DNA of 59,402 nucleotides from Sphingomonas pruni NBRC 15498 (GTDB lineage Bacteria > Pseudomonadota > Alphaproteobacteria > Sphingomonadales > Sphingomonadaceae): assembly GCF_001598455.1 (NCBI RefSeq), contig NZ_BCYZ01000024.1, forward strand, positions 1-59,402, in the 5' to 3' direction. The notes under the pieces were generated by a model. It worked only from the letters and a program-made list of their open reading frames with translations, was not told the DNA's origin and did no database searches. The translations under genes were made by a program, and so were the position numbers. Each line of letters begins with the position of its first letter. The first letter of the stretch is position 1. Shown piece after piece: positions 15,775 through 23,229 of the stretch.

Positions 15775-16898
15775 CGCGCATCCTCCGCGTTGAAGCGCAT
15801 CGACTCGACGTAAAGCCGTTCAAGGGCGGCGCTGGCGACCCTGGCGTCGACGCCCTCGGCATCGATACGGGCTTGGAGCGATGCCGCCGCTCCGGCCAGC
15901 GCACCCTGGATGTCGATCTCGGCGATGTCCTCGGGCGTGGGCCTTGCGAGGAGGTTTGCGACGTCGAGGTCGAGGTGCCTGAGCTCGTGCGCGAGCTGAC
16001 CCTCGACTTTCGAGGTAATGGCGACCCGGTCCGACAGGCTGGCGGCGCCGACCAGCTTGAGCGAGAGCAGTACGTCCGACAGGCGGGCCTCGCCGCGCAG
16101 GGTGGCCAGCTCGCGCTCGACGTCCTCGACGCTCGACACTTCCCAGCGCCGGGACAGCCAGCGGTAACGGCCGGTCTCCACCCGCTCAAGCTGAGGCGCC
16201 TGTCCTGGGTGAAGCGTCACGCAGATGCACGAGCCAGCCGCGTCGCGACCGAAACGGTCCACTTCCGGCGTACCGCTGTACGCACTGCGCTCGCCGATCG
16301 TCATGTGCCCGTGCCAGTCGCCCAGCGCGAGGTAGTCGAGGTTGGAGAGGCGCGCGCGGTCTGGCGGGATGAGGTTCGTGCTCTCGCCGGTCGCTCCGAA
16401 CTCCGTGATCGAGCCATGCGCCAGGCCGATGCGCAGGGCTCCTGGCGGCGTGGACATGTCGGCCATGGCGGATGTCGGGTCAGCGACCGTCCGGCGATGC
16501 TCGAGAGGTGCCGGCAGGAGCCATGCGCCCTCCTCCATCTCGACCGCGATGGGTGCATCCACGATGCAAACCCCGGCGGGCGCCGCGCCCCTGATGCGGT
16601 CCCATAGGCCGCCGGGGCGGGCGTGGTCGTGGTTGCCCGGCATGAGCCACCAGGTGACGGCGGCGCGCTGCATGCGCATTAGGGCCTGCGTCACGACGCG
16701 GTCGCCAGGCTCGACGTTGTCGAAGACGTCGCCGGCGACGATTACATGCGCGGCCCCATTGGAAGTCGCAACCTCCGCAAGCCGGTCGATGACATCGAGC
16801 CGCGCCTCGCCGAGCGCACCGCTGACCTCCTGCGGGAACCGCCGGAACGGCTTGCCGAGCTGCCAATCCGCAGTGTGGATGAACTTGATCGATGCCAC
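15771..16898 (-). CDS. YhaO/SbcD-like DNA exonuclease (metallophosphoesterase)
   Basis: This 375-residue protein belongs to the Mre11/SbcD/YhaO class of DNA nucleases. The motifs in order are IHTADWQLG (D11), VAGDVFDN (D57), GNHDHA (N89-H90-D91), a later AHG and GDWHGH. Motif I reads D-W-Q where Mre11 has D-x-H, so one metal-binding His is replaced by Gln at residue 13. The family's C-terminal capping and ATPase-binding region follows. It is translationally coupled to the YhaN-like ATPase, so the two should form an SbcCD-like complex acting on DNA ends or unusual DNA. The 19-bp palindrome lies 44 bp upstream. Confidence 0.88.
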   Translation of the reverse strand: MASIKFIHTADWQLGKPFRRFPQEVSGALGEARLDVIDRLAEVATSNGAAHVIVAGDVFDNVEPGDRVVTQALMRMQRAAVTWWLMPGNHDHARPGGLWDRIRGAAPAGVCIVDAPIAVEMEEGAWLLPAPLEHRRTVADPTSAMADMSTPPGALRIGLAHGSITEFGATGESTNLIPPDRARLSNLDYLALGDWHGHMTIGERSAYSGTPEVDRFGRDAAGSCICVTLHPGQAPQLERVETGRYRWLSRRWEVSSVEDVERELATLRGEARLSDVLLSLKLVGAASLSDRVAITSKVEGQLAHELRHLDLDVANLLARPTPEDIAEIDIQGALAGAAASLQARIDAEGVDARVASAALERLYVESMRFNAEDAR

Positions 16899-16941
16899 GA
16901 CTCACTCCCCCTTCGGGTCCTCACGCACCATCCCACTTCTG

Positions 16942-16960
16942 GGTGACAGATTCTGTCACC
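16942..16960. promoter_or_regulatory. perfect 19-bp palindrome, candidate WYL-regulator operator (site 1)
   Basis: GGTGACAGA-T-TCTGTCACC is a perfect 9-1-9 inverted repeat in the divergent region between the nuclease-ATPase pair and the unknown gene at 17052. Related copies occur before the WYL and helicase genes (18540-18558) and at 21916-21934. A -10-like TAGAAT follows at 16970-16975. Confidence 0.75.
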
Positions 16961-17051
16961 CCAACCCTGTAGAATGTGATCACCGACCGCGGAGAAGGTG
17001 TCGGCTCATGGTGAGCTGACATCCGATGCGGCGGCTTTCTAGAGGAAACCT

Positions 17052-17537
17052 ATGATCGAACTTAACCAACTTGAATTCGCTGCGCCATCGAGCGCGCAGC
17101 CCGGATCGCTGCTGATCCACGCGGCGATGTCGCCGAACTACACCGCCCTTCTGACGATCGGCGGCGGCGGTCCGCGCAACGCATTGACGATCGACGGTGG
17201 CGAGCGCGGCTTCCGCGTCGTGAACGCGCAAGGCGCCCATGGTCCGTATCTGCGCATCGCGAACCCGCGCTTCGTCATCGATCCGGCGAGCGCGCTCAAC
17301 GGCTTCGACAGCCAACCTGAGGCGGGGACGCTGTTCCTCACTCCGCAGGGCCCCGGCATCCTCGCGATCGCAGATCATTCGGAGGTCGGAGTGATGTTGG
17401 ACGGCACGCTCCTCGACAACGTCGACTACGCCAGCTTCGCCGGCTTCCGGCACTGGCGCATCGAGGTCGGCGATCCGATTGACGAGCCGCACATGCTATT
17501 CACCTATCGGCGCGACAGCCTCGATCAGGGCGCCTAG
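17052..17537 (+). CDS. hypothetical protein in WYL-linked cassette
   Basis: This 161-residue protein begins MIELNQLEFAAPSSAQPGSLLIHAAMSPNY and has a good AGAGGAAA ribosome binding site. Composition suggests a mostly beta, globular cytoplasmic protein with no membrane segment or signal peptide. I recognise no catalytic motif. It is divergent from the nuclease-ATPase pair across the palindrome at 16942-16960. It ends one base before the convergent WYL gene's stop codon. The tight packing suggests it belongs to the same functional unit, but its role is unknown. Confidence 0.7.
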   Translation: MIELNQLEFAAPSSAQPGSLLIHAAMSPNYTALLTIGGGGPRNALTIDGGERGFRVVNAQGAHGPYLRIANPRFVIDPASALNGFDSQPEAGTLFLTPQGPGILAIADHSEVGVMLDGTLLDNVDYASFAGFRHWRIEVGDPIDEPHMLFTYRRDSLDQGA

Positions 17538-18530
17538 TCAGGGGAGCGCGACGAACTTCCTACGAAAGGCATGGACCTCGTCGCGCAGTGCCGCTGGCGA
17601 CACCACCTCCACGGCGTCGCCCCAAGTGTAGAGGTGCCAGGTCATCTCGAGGTGACCGGAGGCGTGGAAGCGCACGAGCAGCGAGCCGTCCGCCTCCTCC
17701 TCGGTCGTCTGGGTCGGGTGGAAGGTGTAGCGCCGCGCGTGTGCGGCGGCGTCCGGCCGAAAGCGCCAGACCACCTCCCCGTGCTCCTTCTCGCTCTCGA
17801 ACGACCCGAAACCCTTTTCCGCATGCATCCGCAGGTTGAACTCGGGGTCGAACTCGAAGAACTGGTCGAGGAGCTCGGCCTCGTAGATCTCCTCCACCCG
17901 GTAGTGGCGCAGGTTCTCCGTTTTTGCCTTGGCCGTGTCGCGCGCCACGAGATATCGCCGCACGCCTAGCAACAACCCGTGAGGCGCGACGACTCGCTCG
18001 CGAGGCTCGTCCTCATCGCGTCGTCGATAGAGGATGCGCAGCAAGCTCGTTCCCTTCAGCGCCTCGTAGATGGCGTCGACGACCTTCTCGTCGGCCGCCG
18101 GCTGCGGGCCTGGACGCGCGGCGTGTCCGAGCGCTTCGAGCACGGCCTCCTTGTCGACGTCCAGCCTTGTGCCGTGCTCGGGCGGGATCAGCGCCCGGAC
18201 CTTTCGCTCGAGGCCGCGGGCGCGCGCCGCTTCCTGCTTCATGCCAGCGTGTTCGAGCTGGGAGATGGCCTCGGCCAAGGCGACGAGCTCATCGCTCGAC
18301 GGCGTCAGCAGGTGCGCGATCTGCCGGGCCGGGATCGTCCACCGCGCGCGCCGGTCGTCGCCGATCGAGTGCTCGGTCTGCGGGAAGGCCGCGTGCAGCG
18401 CGCCGGTCATGCGCTGCGCGGTTCGCTCAGTGCAGTCGAACTCCTCCATGATCTCGGCCAGCGTCACACCGCGTCGAGCGGTCGCCATGGTCGCCAGCCT
18501 CAGCAGTTCCTGCGCCTTCGCGAACGCCAT
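17538..18530 (-). CDS. WYL-domain transcriptional regulator
   Basis: This regulator of about 330 residues has an N-terminal helix-turn-helix (LATMATARRGVTLAEIMEEFDCTERTAQRMTGAL). A WYL domain around the middle (TSLLRILYRRRDEDEPRERVVAPHGLLLGVRRYLVARD) is followed by a C-terminal WCX-like region. In the WYL motif the Trp is replaced by Arg (RRYLVA). I chose the ATG at 18530, which has a GGGGA ribosome binding site; a GTG at 18557 would put the palindrome inside the gene. With this start the operator copy at 18540-18558 sits directly before the gene, suggesting autoregulation. It is divergent from the helicase-nuclease gene. WYL proteins often repress phage-defence operons and respond to nucleic-acid-like ligands. 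Confidence 0.88.
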   Translation of the reverse strand: MAFAKAQELLRLATMATARRGVTLAEIMEEFDCTERTAQRMTGALHAAFPQTEHSIGDDRRARWTIPARQIAHLLTPSSDELVALAEAISQLEHAGMKQEAARARGLERKVRALIPPEHGTRLDVDKEAVLEALGHAARPGPQPAADEKVVDAIYEALKGTSLLRILYRRRDEDEPRERVVAPHGLLLGVRRYLVARDTAKAKTENLRHYRVEEIYEAELLDQFFEFDPEFNLRMHAEKGFGSFESEKEHGEVVWRFRPDAAAHARRYTFHPTQTTEEEADGSLLVRFHASGHLEMTWHLYTWGDAVEVVSPAALRDEVHAFRRKFVALP

Positions 18531-18539
18531 CAGAATTTC

Positions 18540-18558
18540 CCCGACAGATTTTGTCACC
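18540..18558. promoter_or_regulatory. WYL-regulator operator copy (site 2)
   Basis: CCCGACAGA-T-TTTGTCACC matches site 1 at 15 of 19 positions. It lies between the divergent WYL (ATG 18530) and helicase-nuclease (ATG 18596) genes, placed to control both. Confidence 0.65.
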
Positions 18559-18595
18559 CACCTATGCTACATGACATTGCAAAGGGGAATCTCGA

Positions 18596-21500
18596 ATGCG
18601 CTTGCTCGATGGACAGCTGCGCCTCTCCGCCTCGGACCTGATGCGGTTCAAGGGCTGCAGGCACGCGACCACGCTCGACCTGCGGTTGATCGAGATCGGC
18701 GACATCGCGCCTACCGCCGATGGCGAGGAGGCCGAGCTGCTGCAGCGGCAGGGGGACGCGCACGAGCTGGCCTTTCTGGAGCAACTGCGCGCCTCCGGTC
18801 GCTCCATCGTCGAGATCCCCAAGGACGGGATACCGCTCGAGCGGTCGGTCGAGCTGACGGTCGAGGCGATGCGCGAAGGACCCGAGGTGATCTTCCAGGG
18901 CGCCCTGCTCGGCGGCGCATGGGGTGGCTATTCCGACTTCCTGGAACGCGTGGAGCGACCGTCCGCGCTGGGCGACTGGTCCTACGAGGTCGTCGACACG
19001 AAGCTGAAGCGTAAGCCGGACCCGAAGCACGTTCTCCAGCTCTCGCTGTATTCCGACCTGATCGCCGACGTGCAGGGTGTGCGTCCCGAGGCCGCACACC
19101 TGCAGCTCGGCGACGGCAGCCGCTTCACCGTCCGGCTCGCCGATGTGGCGTCCTACGCCCGTCACGCCCGCACGGTCTTCGAGACCTTCCTGCGTGACCG
19201 CCCGGAGACGAGGTCGGATCCCGTTTCCGCGTGCAGCCTGTGCCGGTGGAAGGACCACTGCCGTGCGGAATGGGAGGCGACCGACAGCCTTTCGCTAGTG
19301 GCCGGCATAAGCAAGTCGCAGCGCGGCAAGATCGAGGCGGCTGGCGTCGGTACGCTCTGCGGCCTCGCGCACTTCGACGCGCGCATCCCGAAGATGGCTC
19401 CGGAAACCCAGGACCGCCTGAAGACGCAGGCCAGGCTCCAGATGGCCCGCCGGGCAGGCGGTCCTCCCGGCTTCGAGCTGCGGGACTTCCAGCCGGGCAA
19501 GGGGTTCGGGCTGCTGCCGGAACCGGATACCGGCGATCTCTTCTACGACATCGAGGGCGACCCCTATTACGAGGGCGGCCTCGAGTATCTGCATGGCGTC
19601 TGGTTCCTGAAGGACGGCGAGTGGGACTTCCGAGCCTTCTGGGCGCACGACCGCGAGGCAGAGGGACGCTCCGTCGCAGAGCTGCTCGACTTCTTCGTCG
19701 ATCATCTCCGTCGCCACCCGAAGGCACGGATCTACCACTACGCCAACTACGAAATCGCGGCCCTGCGCCGGCTCACGGCAGAACACCGGGTCGGCGAGGC
19801 CGCGATGGACCAGCTGCAGCGCGAACGTCGATTCGTAGATCTTTACAAGGTGGTGTCCGGCGCGCTCATCGCGTCGGAGAAGGGCTATTCGATCAAGGAC
19901 CTCGAGGCCTTCTACATGGAGAAGCGCGACGCCGACGTCGCGACCGCCGGGGCGAGCGTGGTGTTTTACGAGAACTGGCGCGAGACCGGTGACGACGAGC
20001 TTCTCGCCAAGATCCACGACTACAACCGGACCGACTGCATCTCGACCCAGCTCCTGCGCGACTGGCTAGTCCGTGACGTGCGGCCCGCGCCGATGCCGTG
20101 GCCGCAGCTCGGCGAGCTGCCCGCCGCGGGCGCACTCTCCAACATCGACGCCGAGGATGCTGAGGTGGGGGCGCTGCGGGCGCGGCTGGCGCCGGTCCGC
20201 GCGCGGCTCGGCGGCGAGGCCGCTGACCTGCTGCTCGATCTGAACCTCTTCCACAAGCGCGAGGACAAGCCCGCCTGGTGGGCGATCTTTGATCGCCTCG
20301 CGCAGGAGAGCGAGGAGCTGGTGGACGACCTCGAGTGTATCCAGGGACTCGAGGCCGTGGGCGAGCCGGTCAAGGTCACGGCTAAGTCGTTTGAGCGGAC
20401 CTACCGTTTCCCGCAGCAGGAGACCAAACTGCGCGCGGGCAAGAAGCCCTGCGTCAAGCCGGCGGCGATGCCGGAGGACGTAGACCTGCGCGAGATGGAT
20501 GGCGAGGCCGGCACGCTGACGCTCCGCCGCTCGACGGCGAAGGGTCCCCTGCCCGACCGCCTCGACCTGATCCCGGCGAAGCCGATCGCGAATGGCGCGC
20601 TTCGGGCCGCGGTGGCGGCCGTGACGGAGGAGATCATCGGTGAAACCGGGCAGGCGCGCACGGTCGAGCAGCTTCTGACCCGCGCACGCCCGACGTTCCG
20701 CGACGGTGAGCGTCCCGGCGGCATCATCGATTCCGAGGGCGACCTGCCGGCTCAGACCAGCGCGGCGATCAGTGAGATGGACGGCACCACGCTCGCGATC
20801 CAGGGCCCGCCCGGCACCGGCAAGACTTACGTCAGCGCGCTTTCGATCGTGGACCTCGTGCGTGCTGGAAAGCGCGTCGCAGTCTCGTCGAACAGCCACA
20901 AGGCTATCGGAAACCTCCTGGAGGCGATTGCGGACCGGGCCGCCGCCGAGGGCCTCGCCTGCCGCGTGGTGCAGAAGGCGGCGGACGACGGCGACGAGGA
21001 TGCTCACCCCGGCATCGTCCTCGTGGCCGACAACGACGCGCCCGAGATCGCGGCGTCGCACGTCATGGGCGCGACGGCGTGGCACTTTGCGCGATACACG
21101 GCGCCCGCCTACGACTACATGTTCGTGGACGAGGCGGGCCAGGTCTCGCTCGCCAACATCCTCGCGATGACCCGCGCGGCCCGGAACCTCGTGCTGGTTG
21201 GCGACCCCATGCAGCTGCCCCAGCCCCTCCAGGGCACCCATCCCGGCCGCAGCGGCGAATCATGCCTTGAGTATCTGATCGACGGCCACCGGGTCGTGCC
21301 TGGCGATCGGGGCATCTTCATGCCGATCAGCCGCCGGATGCATCCGACCGTCTGCGGCTACATCTCCGCCGCGGTCTACGAGGACCGCCTCCAATCGGAC
21401 GAGGCGGCGGGACGTCAGGACCTGAGGACCGTCGAAGGGAACTCCATCGTGGGCGCCGGCGTGCGGTCGGTTTCGCACTTCGGCCGGTCTCAGGTCAGTC

Positions 21501-21931
21501 CCGAAGAGATCGCCGCCATCAAGGCGCAGATCGAGGCGGTGCTCGGCGCGACATACACCTCGCCCGATGGCGTCGGGCGCCTCGTCGGGCACGCCGACAT
21601 TTTGGTGGTCGCGCCGTACAATGCGCAGGTCAACGCGCTTCGGGCGGCGCTGCCCGCCGGCGTCCGCGTCGGCACAGTCGATCGGTTTCAGGGCCAGGAG
21701 GCTCCCGTCTGCCTGGTGTCGATGACCACCTCCAGCGGCGAAGAGCTGCCGCGAGACGTCGCGTTCCTGTTCTCGCTGAACCGCATCAACGTCGCGGTGT
21801 CGCGTGCTCAGGCCTCCGCCGTCGTCTTCGCCAGCCCCCTCCTGCTCGAGACTCCCTGCCGCACGGTGCCCGAGATGATGCTGGTCAACGCGCTTTGTCT
21901 GCTGCGCGAGCACGGGGGTGACAGCTTCTGA
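18596..21931 (+). CDS. TM0106-type fusion: Cas4/RecB-like nuclease, RNase H-like domain and SF1 helicase
   Basis: This 1111-residue protein has three parts. The N-terminal RecB-like nuclease (about 1-230) contains [25 protein letters not shown] and four Cys placed as in Cas4/AddB iron-sulphur nucleases: C21, C213, C216 and C222 ([10 protein letters not shown]). A YprB-type RNase H-like domain (about 300-480) has D318-x-E320 ([14 protein letters not shown]). The SF1 (DNA2/UPF1-like) helicase (about 730-1100) has Walker A GPPGTGKT from residue 737, Walker [16 protein letters not shown] and the C-terminal motif [11 protein letters not shown]. The ribosome binding site is AAAGGGG. It is divergent from the WYL regulator and probably under its control. 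It likely processes DNA ends or RNA:DNA, possibly with the SbcCD-like pair. Confidence 0.9.
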   Translation: MRLLDGQLRLSASDLMRFKGCRHATTLDLRLIEIGDIAPTADGEEAELLQRQGDAHELAFLEQLRASGRSIVEIPKDGIPLERSVELTVEAMREGPEVIFQGALLGGAWGGYSDFLERVERPSALGDWSYEVVDTKLKRKPDPKHVLQLSLYSDLIADVQGVRPEAAHLQLGDGSRFTVRLADVASYARHARTVFETFLRDRPETRSDPVSACSLCRWKDHCRAEWEATDSLSLVAGISKSQRGKIEAAGVGTLCGLAHFDARIPKMAPETQDRLKTQARLQMARRAGGPPGFELRDFQPGKGFGLLPEPDTGDLFYDIEGDPYYEGGLEYLHGVWFLKDGEWDFRAFWAHDREAEGRSVAELLDFFVDHLRRHPKARIYHYANYEIAALRRLTAEHRVGEAAMDQLQRERRFVDLYKVVSGALIASEKGYSIKDLEAFYMEKRDADVATAGASVVFYENWRETGDDELLAKIHDYNRTDCISTQLLRDWLVRDVRPAPMPWPQLGELPAAGALSNIDAEDAEVGALRARLAPVRARLGGEAADLLLDLNLFHKREDKPAWWAIFDRLAQESEELVDDLECIQGLEAVGEPVKVTAKSFERTYRFPQQETKLRAGKKPCVKPAAMPEDVDLREMDGEAGTLTLRRSTAKGPLPDRLDLIPAKPIANGALRAAVAAVTEEIIGETGQARTVEQLLTRARPTFRDGERPGGIIDSEGDLPAQTSAAISEMDGTTLAIQGPPGTGKTYVSALSIVDLVRAGKRVAVSSNSHKAIGNLLEAIADRAAAEGLACRVVQKAADDGDEDAHPGIVLVADNDAPEIAASHVMGATAWHFARYTAPAYDYMFVDEAGQVSLANILAMTRAARNLVLVGDPMQLPQPLQGTHPGRSGESCLEYLIDGHRVVPGDRGIFMPISRRMHPTVCGYISAAVYEDRLQSDEAAGRQDLRTVEGNSIVGAGVRSVSHFGRSQVSPEEIAAIKAQIEAVLGATYTSPDGVGRLVGHADILVVAPYNAQVNALRAALPAGVRVGTVDRFQGQEAPVCLVSMTTSSGEELPRDVAFLFSLNRINVAVSRAQASAVVFASPLLLETPCRTVPEMMLVNALCLLREHGGDSF

Positions 21932-21934
21932 CGC
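21916..21934. promoter_or_regulatory. WYL-regulator operator copy (site 3)
   Basis: GGTGACAGC-T-TCTGACGCC matches site 1 at 16 of 19 positions. It overlaps the stop codon of the helicase gene and lies 44 bp before the next small gene, suggesting a further regulated promoter. Confidence 0.5.
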
Positions 21935-21977
21935 CGGCGCGTGCGAGAGTGCTTTCATCGGACAAGAGGACACGCTC

Positions 21978-22238
21978 ATGGCTTACTGGGATATCGGGTT
22001 TCGTCATATCGTCGACGTGGACAGCCAGCTTCTGGCGATCGATGCGGAAGTGATAAATTCCGCGACGCTGCTGGCGAAGGCGAACCAGCCGGCCGACCGT
22101 CAGCTGTGGATGGTCCGGGCGGGTGAGCGCTTCAGGGTGCAGCCCCGCCAGCTTCTCCGCCTGTCGCGCGACGAAGTGCTCTTCTTCGAGACCGGCTCGG
22201 ACTCTCGGATCGAGGCGGCCCAGCGTCTGGCTGCCTGA
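21978..22238 (+). CDS. small hypothetical protein in WYL-linked cassette
   Basis: This 86-residue protein begins MAYWDIGFRHIVDVDSQLLAIDAEV and has an AAGAGGA ribosome binding site. It is soluble, with no recognisable catalytic motif or membrane segment. It lies 46 bp after the helicase gene and just downstream of operator-like site 3. Same strand and tight spacing suggest it is part of the cassette. Function unknown. Confidence 0.65.
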   Translation: MAYWDIGFRHIVDVDSQLLAIDAEVINSATLLAKANQPADRQLWMVRAGERFRVQPRQLLRLSRDEVLFFETGSDSRIEAAQRLAA

Positions 22239-22330
22239 AGAAGCGATGTCTCGGACTGGCTCGCGGTCGACGCACCTGACTTGCCGCTGGCACCGCAGAT
22301 TACCAATCTCGGATACGGAAGGAACGGACA

Positions 22331-22867
22331 ATGGGTTTGGCATACGAGAATCTCGACGAGTCCACTCGCCGTTTCATGCGCGAGGAGATCGAGGCGGACA
22401 TCGCGAACGGCTCGATCTACATCAGCAGTTATCTCAACCCGAGAGGATGCGACAGTTGGCCGCAGCTACTCGTCGATGCGGCGGTCAACGGGAACGACGA
22501 CAGCCTCGCGGCGGCGATACGCGGTGACGGTTGCTTGAAGTCCCACTACGACCGCCGGAAGCCAAAGGGCGGCTACACGTCCGCGGCGGTGCCTTACAAC
22601 GCCCATGAGACGATGGGCGAGGGCGAGTTCAACCGCTACTACTGCAGAGGACTGTGCAGACGGGCGATCGAGGAAGGCGTCGTGAACCTCGAGGTCTATC
22701 GCGCGAAGGCCGTTGCCGAGCCCCGTCCCGCCTCGCTGGCCAAGCTCGGACAGCTCGTCGATCCTGCGACAGTGCTGGAGGACCTCCGCCGCACCCAGGG
22801 CGTCGAACCGGCGCTCGGCCTCCCGCCGGGTCCGAATTCGGGACTGACTCTTCGCATTCCCCGGTGA
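22331..22867 (+). CDS. conserved-looking hypothetical protein of the cassette
   Basis: This 178-residue protein begins MGLAYENLDESTRRFMREEIEADIANGSIYISSYL and has an AAGGAA ribosome binding site. It contains the segment GEFNRYYCRGLCRRAIEEGVVNLEVYRAKAV and ends PALGLPPGPNSGLTLRIP. I recall similar unnamed proteins in other environmental bacteria, often in accessory DNA, but no function. There is no signal peptide or membrane segment. It is the last plus-strand gene of the WYL-linked cassette, 92 bp after the small gene. It may be a regulator, sensor or adaptor, which cannot be decided here. Confidence 0.75.
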   Translation: MGLAYENLDESTRRFMREEIEADIANGSIYISSYLNPRGCDSWPQLLVDAAVNGNDDSLAAAIRGDGCLKSHYDRRKPKGGYTSAAVPYNAHETMGEGEFNRYYCRGLCRRAIEEGVVNLEVYRAKAVAEPRPASLAKLGQLVDPATVLEDLRRTQGVEPALGLPPGPNSGLTLRIPR

Positions 22868-23229
22868 CACGCCATCAGCGTCGCAAGGCATACCCTTAAT
22901 ATGGGCCGTTATTTTTCCGATTGCTGTCTGACAGCTTCTAGTGGGTGGTAAGGCCGAAGCGGACGTTTCGGCGGACCTAGCCGCAGGCGGCTGACGACTA
23001 GAGGCGGTTGCTCAGGTCAACGCTGCAAATGTCTGCATTAGTAGACGCCGCCAACCGTGCGCCACGAAGCGGACGGCAAAGCGCGGGGGGATTGATGCCG
23101 GCAACTGAGCACCCGGAATCTGCCGTTCATTCAGGCCTCTTGGCGAATGGGAGGCCCTGCTCCTTGCCAGGAGTCGCTGGCTCATTGTGGAATAGATGCG
23201 TGAGTCAGGCTTTCCGAAGTCTCGCGGCG
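22868..23229. other. 362-bp gene-free spacer between the two halves of the island
   Basis: This lies between two convergent genes. I see no convincing ORF. A short dyad GCTGTC-T-GACAGC is at 22924-22936. The overlapping TGACAGCTTCT resembles half of the WYL-site palindrome but has no gene downstream to control. This may be an old junction between two separately acquired modules. Confidence 0.5.

Noticed and set aside
22927..22945. A possible fourth WYL-site copy (TCTGACAGC-T-TCTAGTGGG)
   Set aside because: Only one half-site fits the palindrome, and no gene starts downstream on either strand, so it is probably chance or a remnant.
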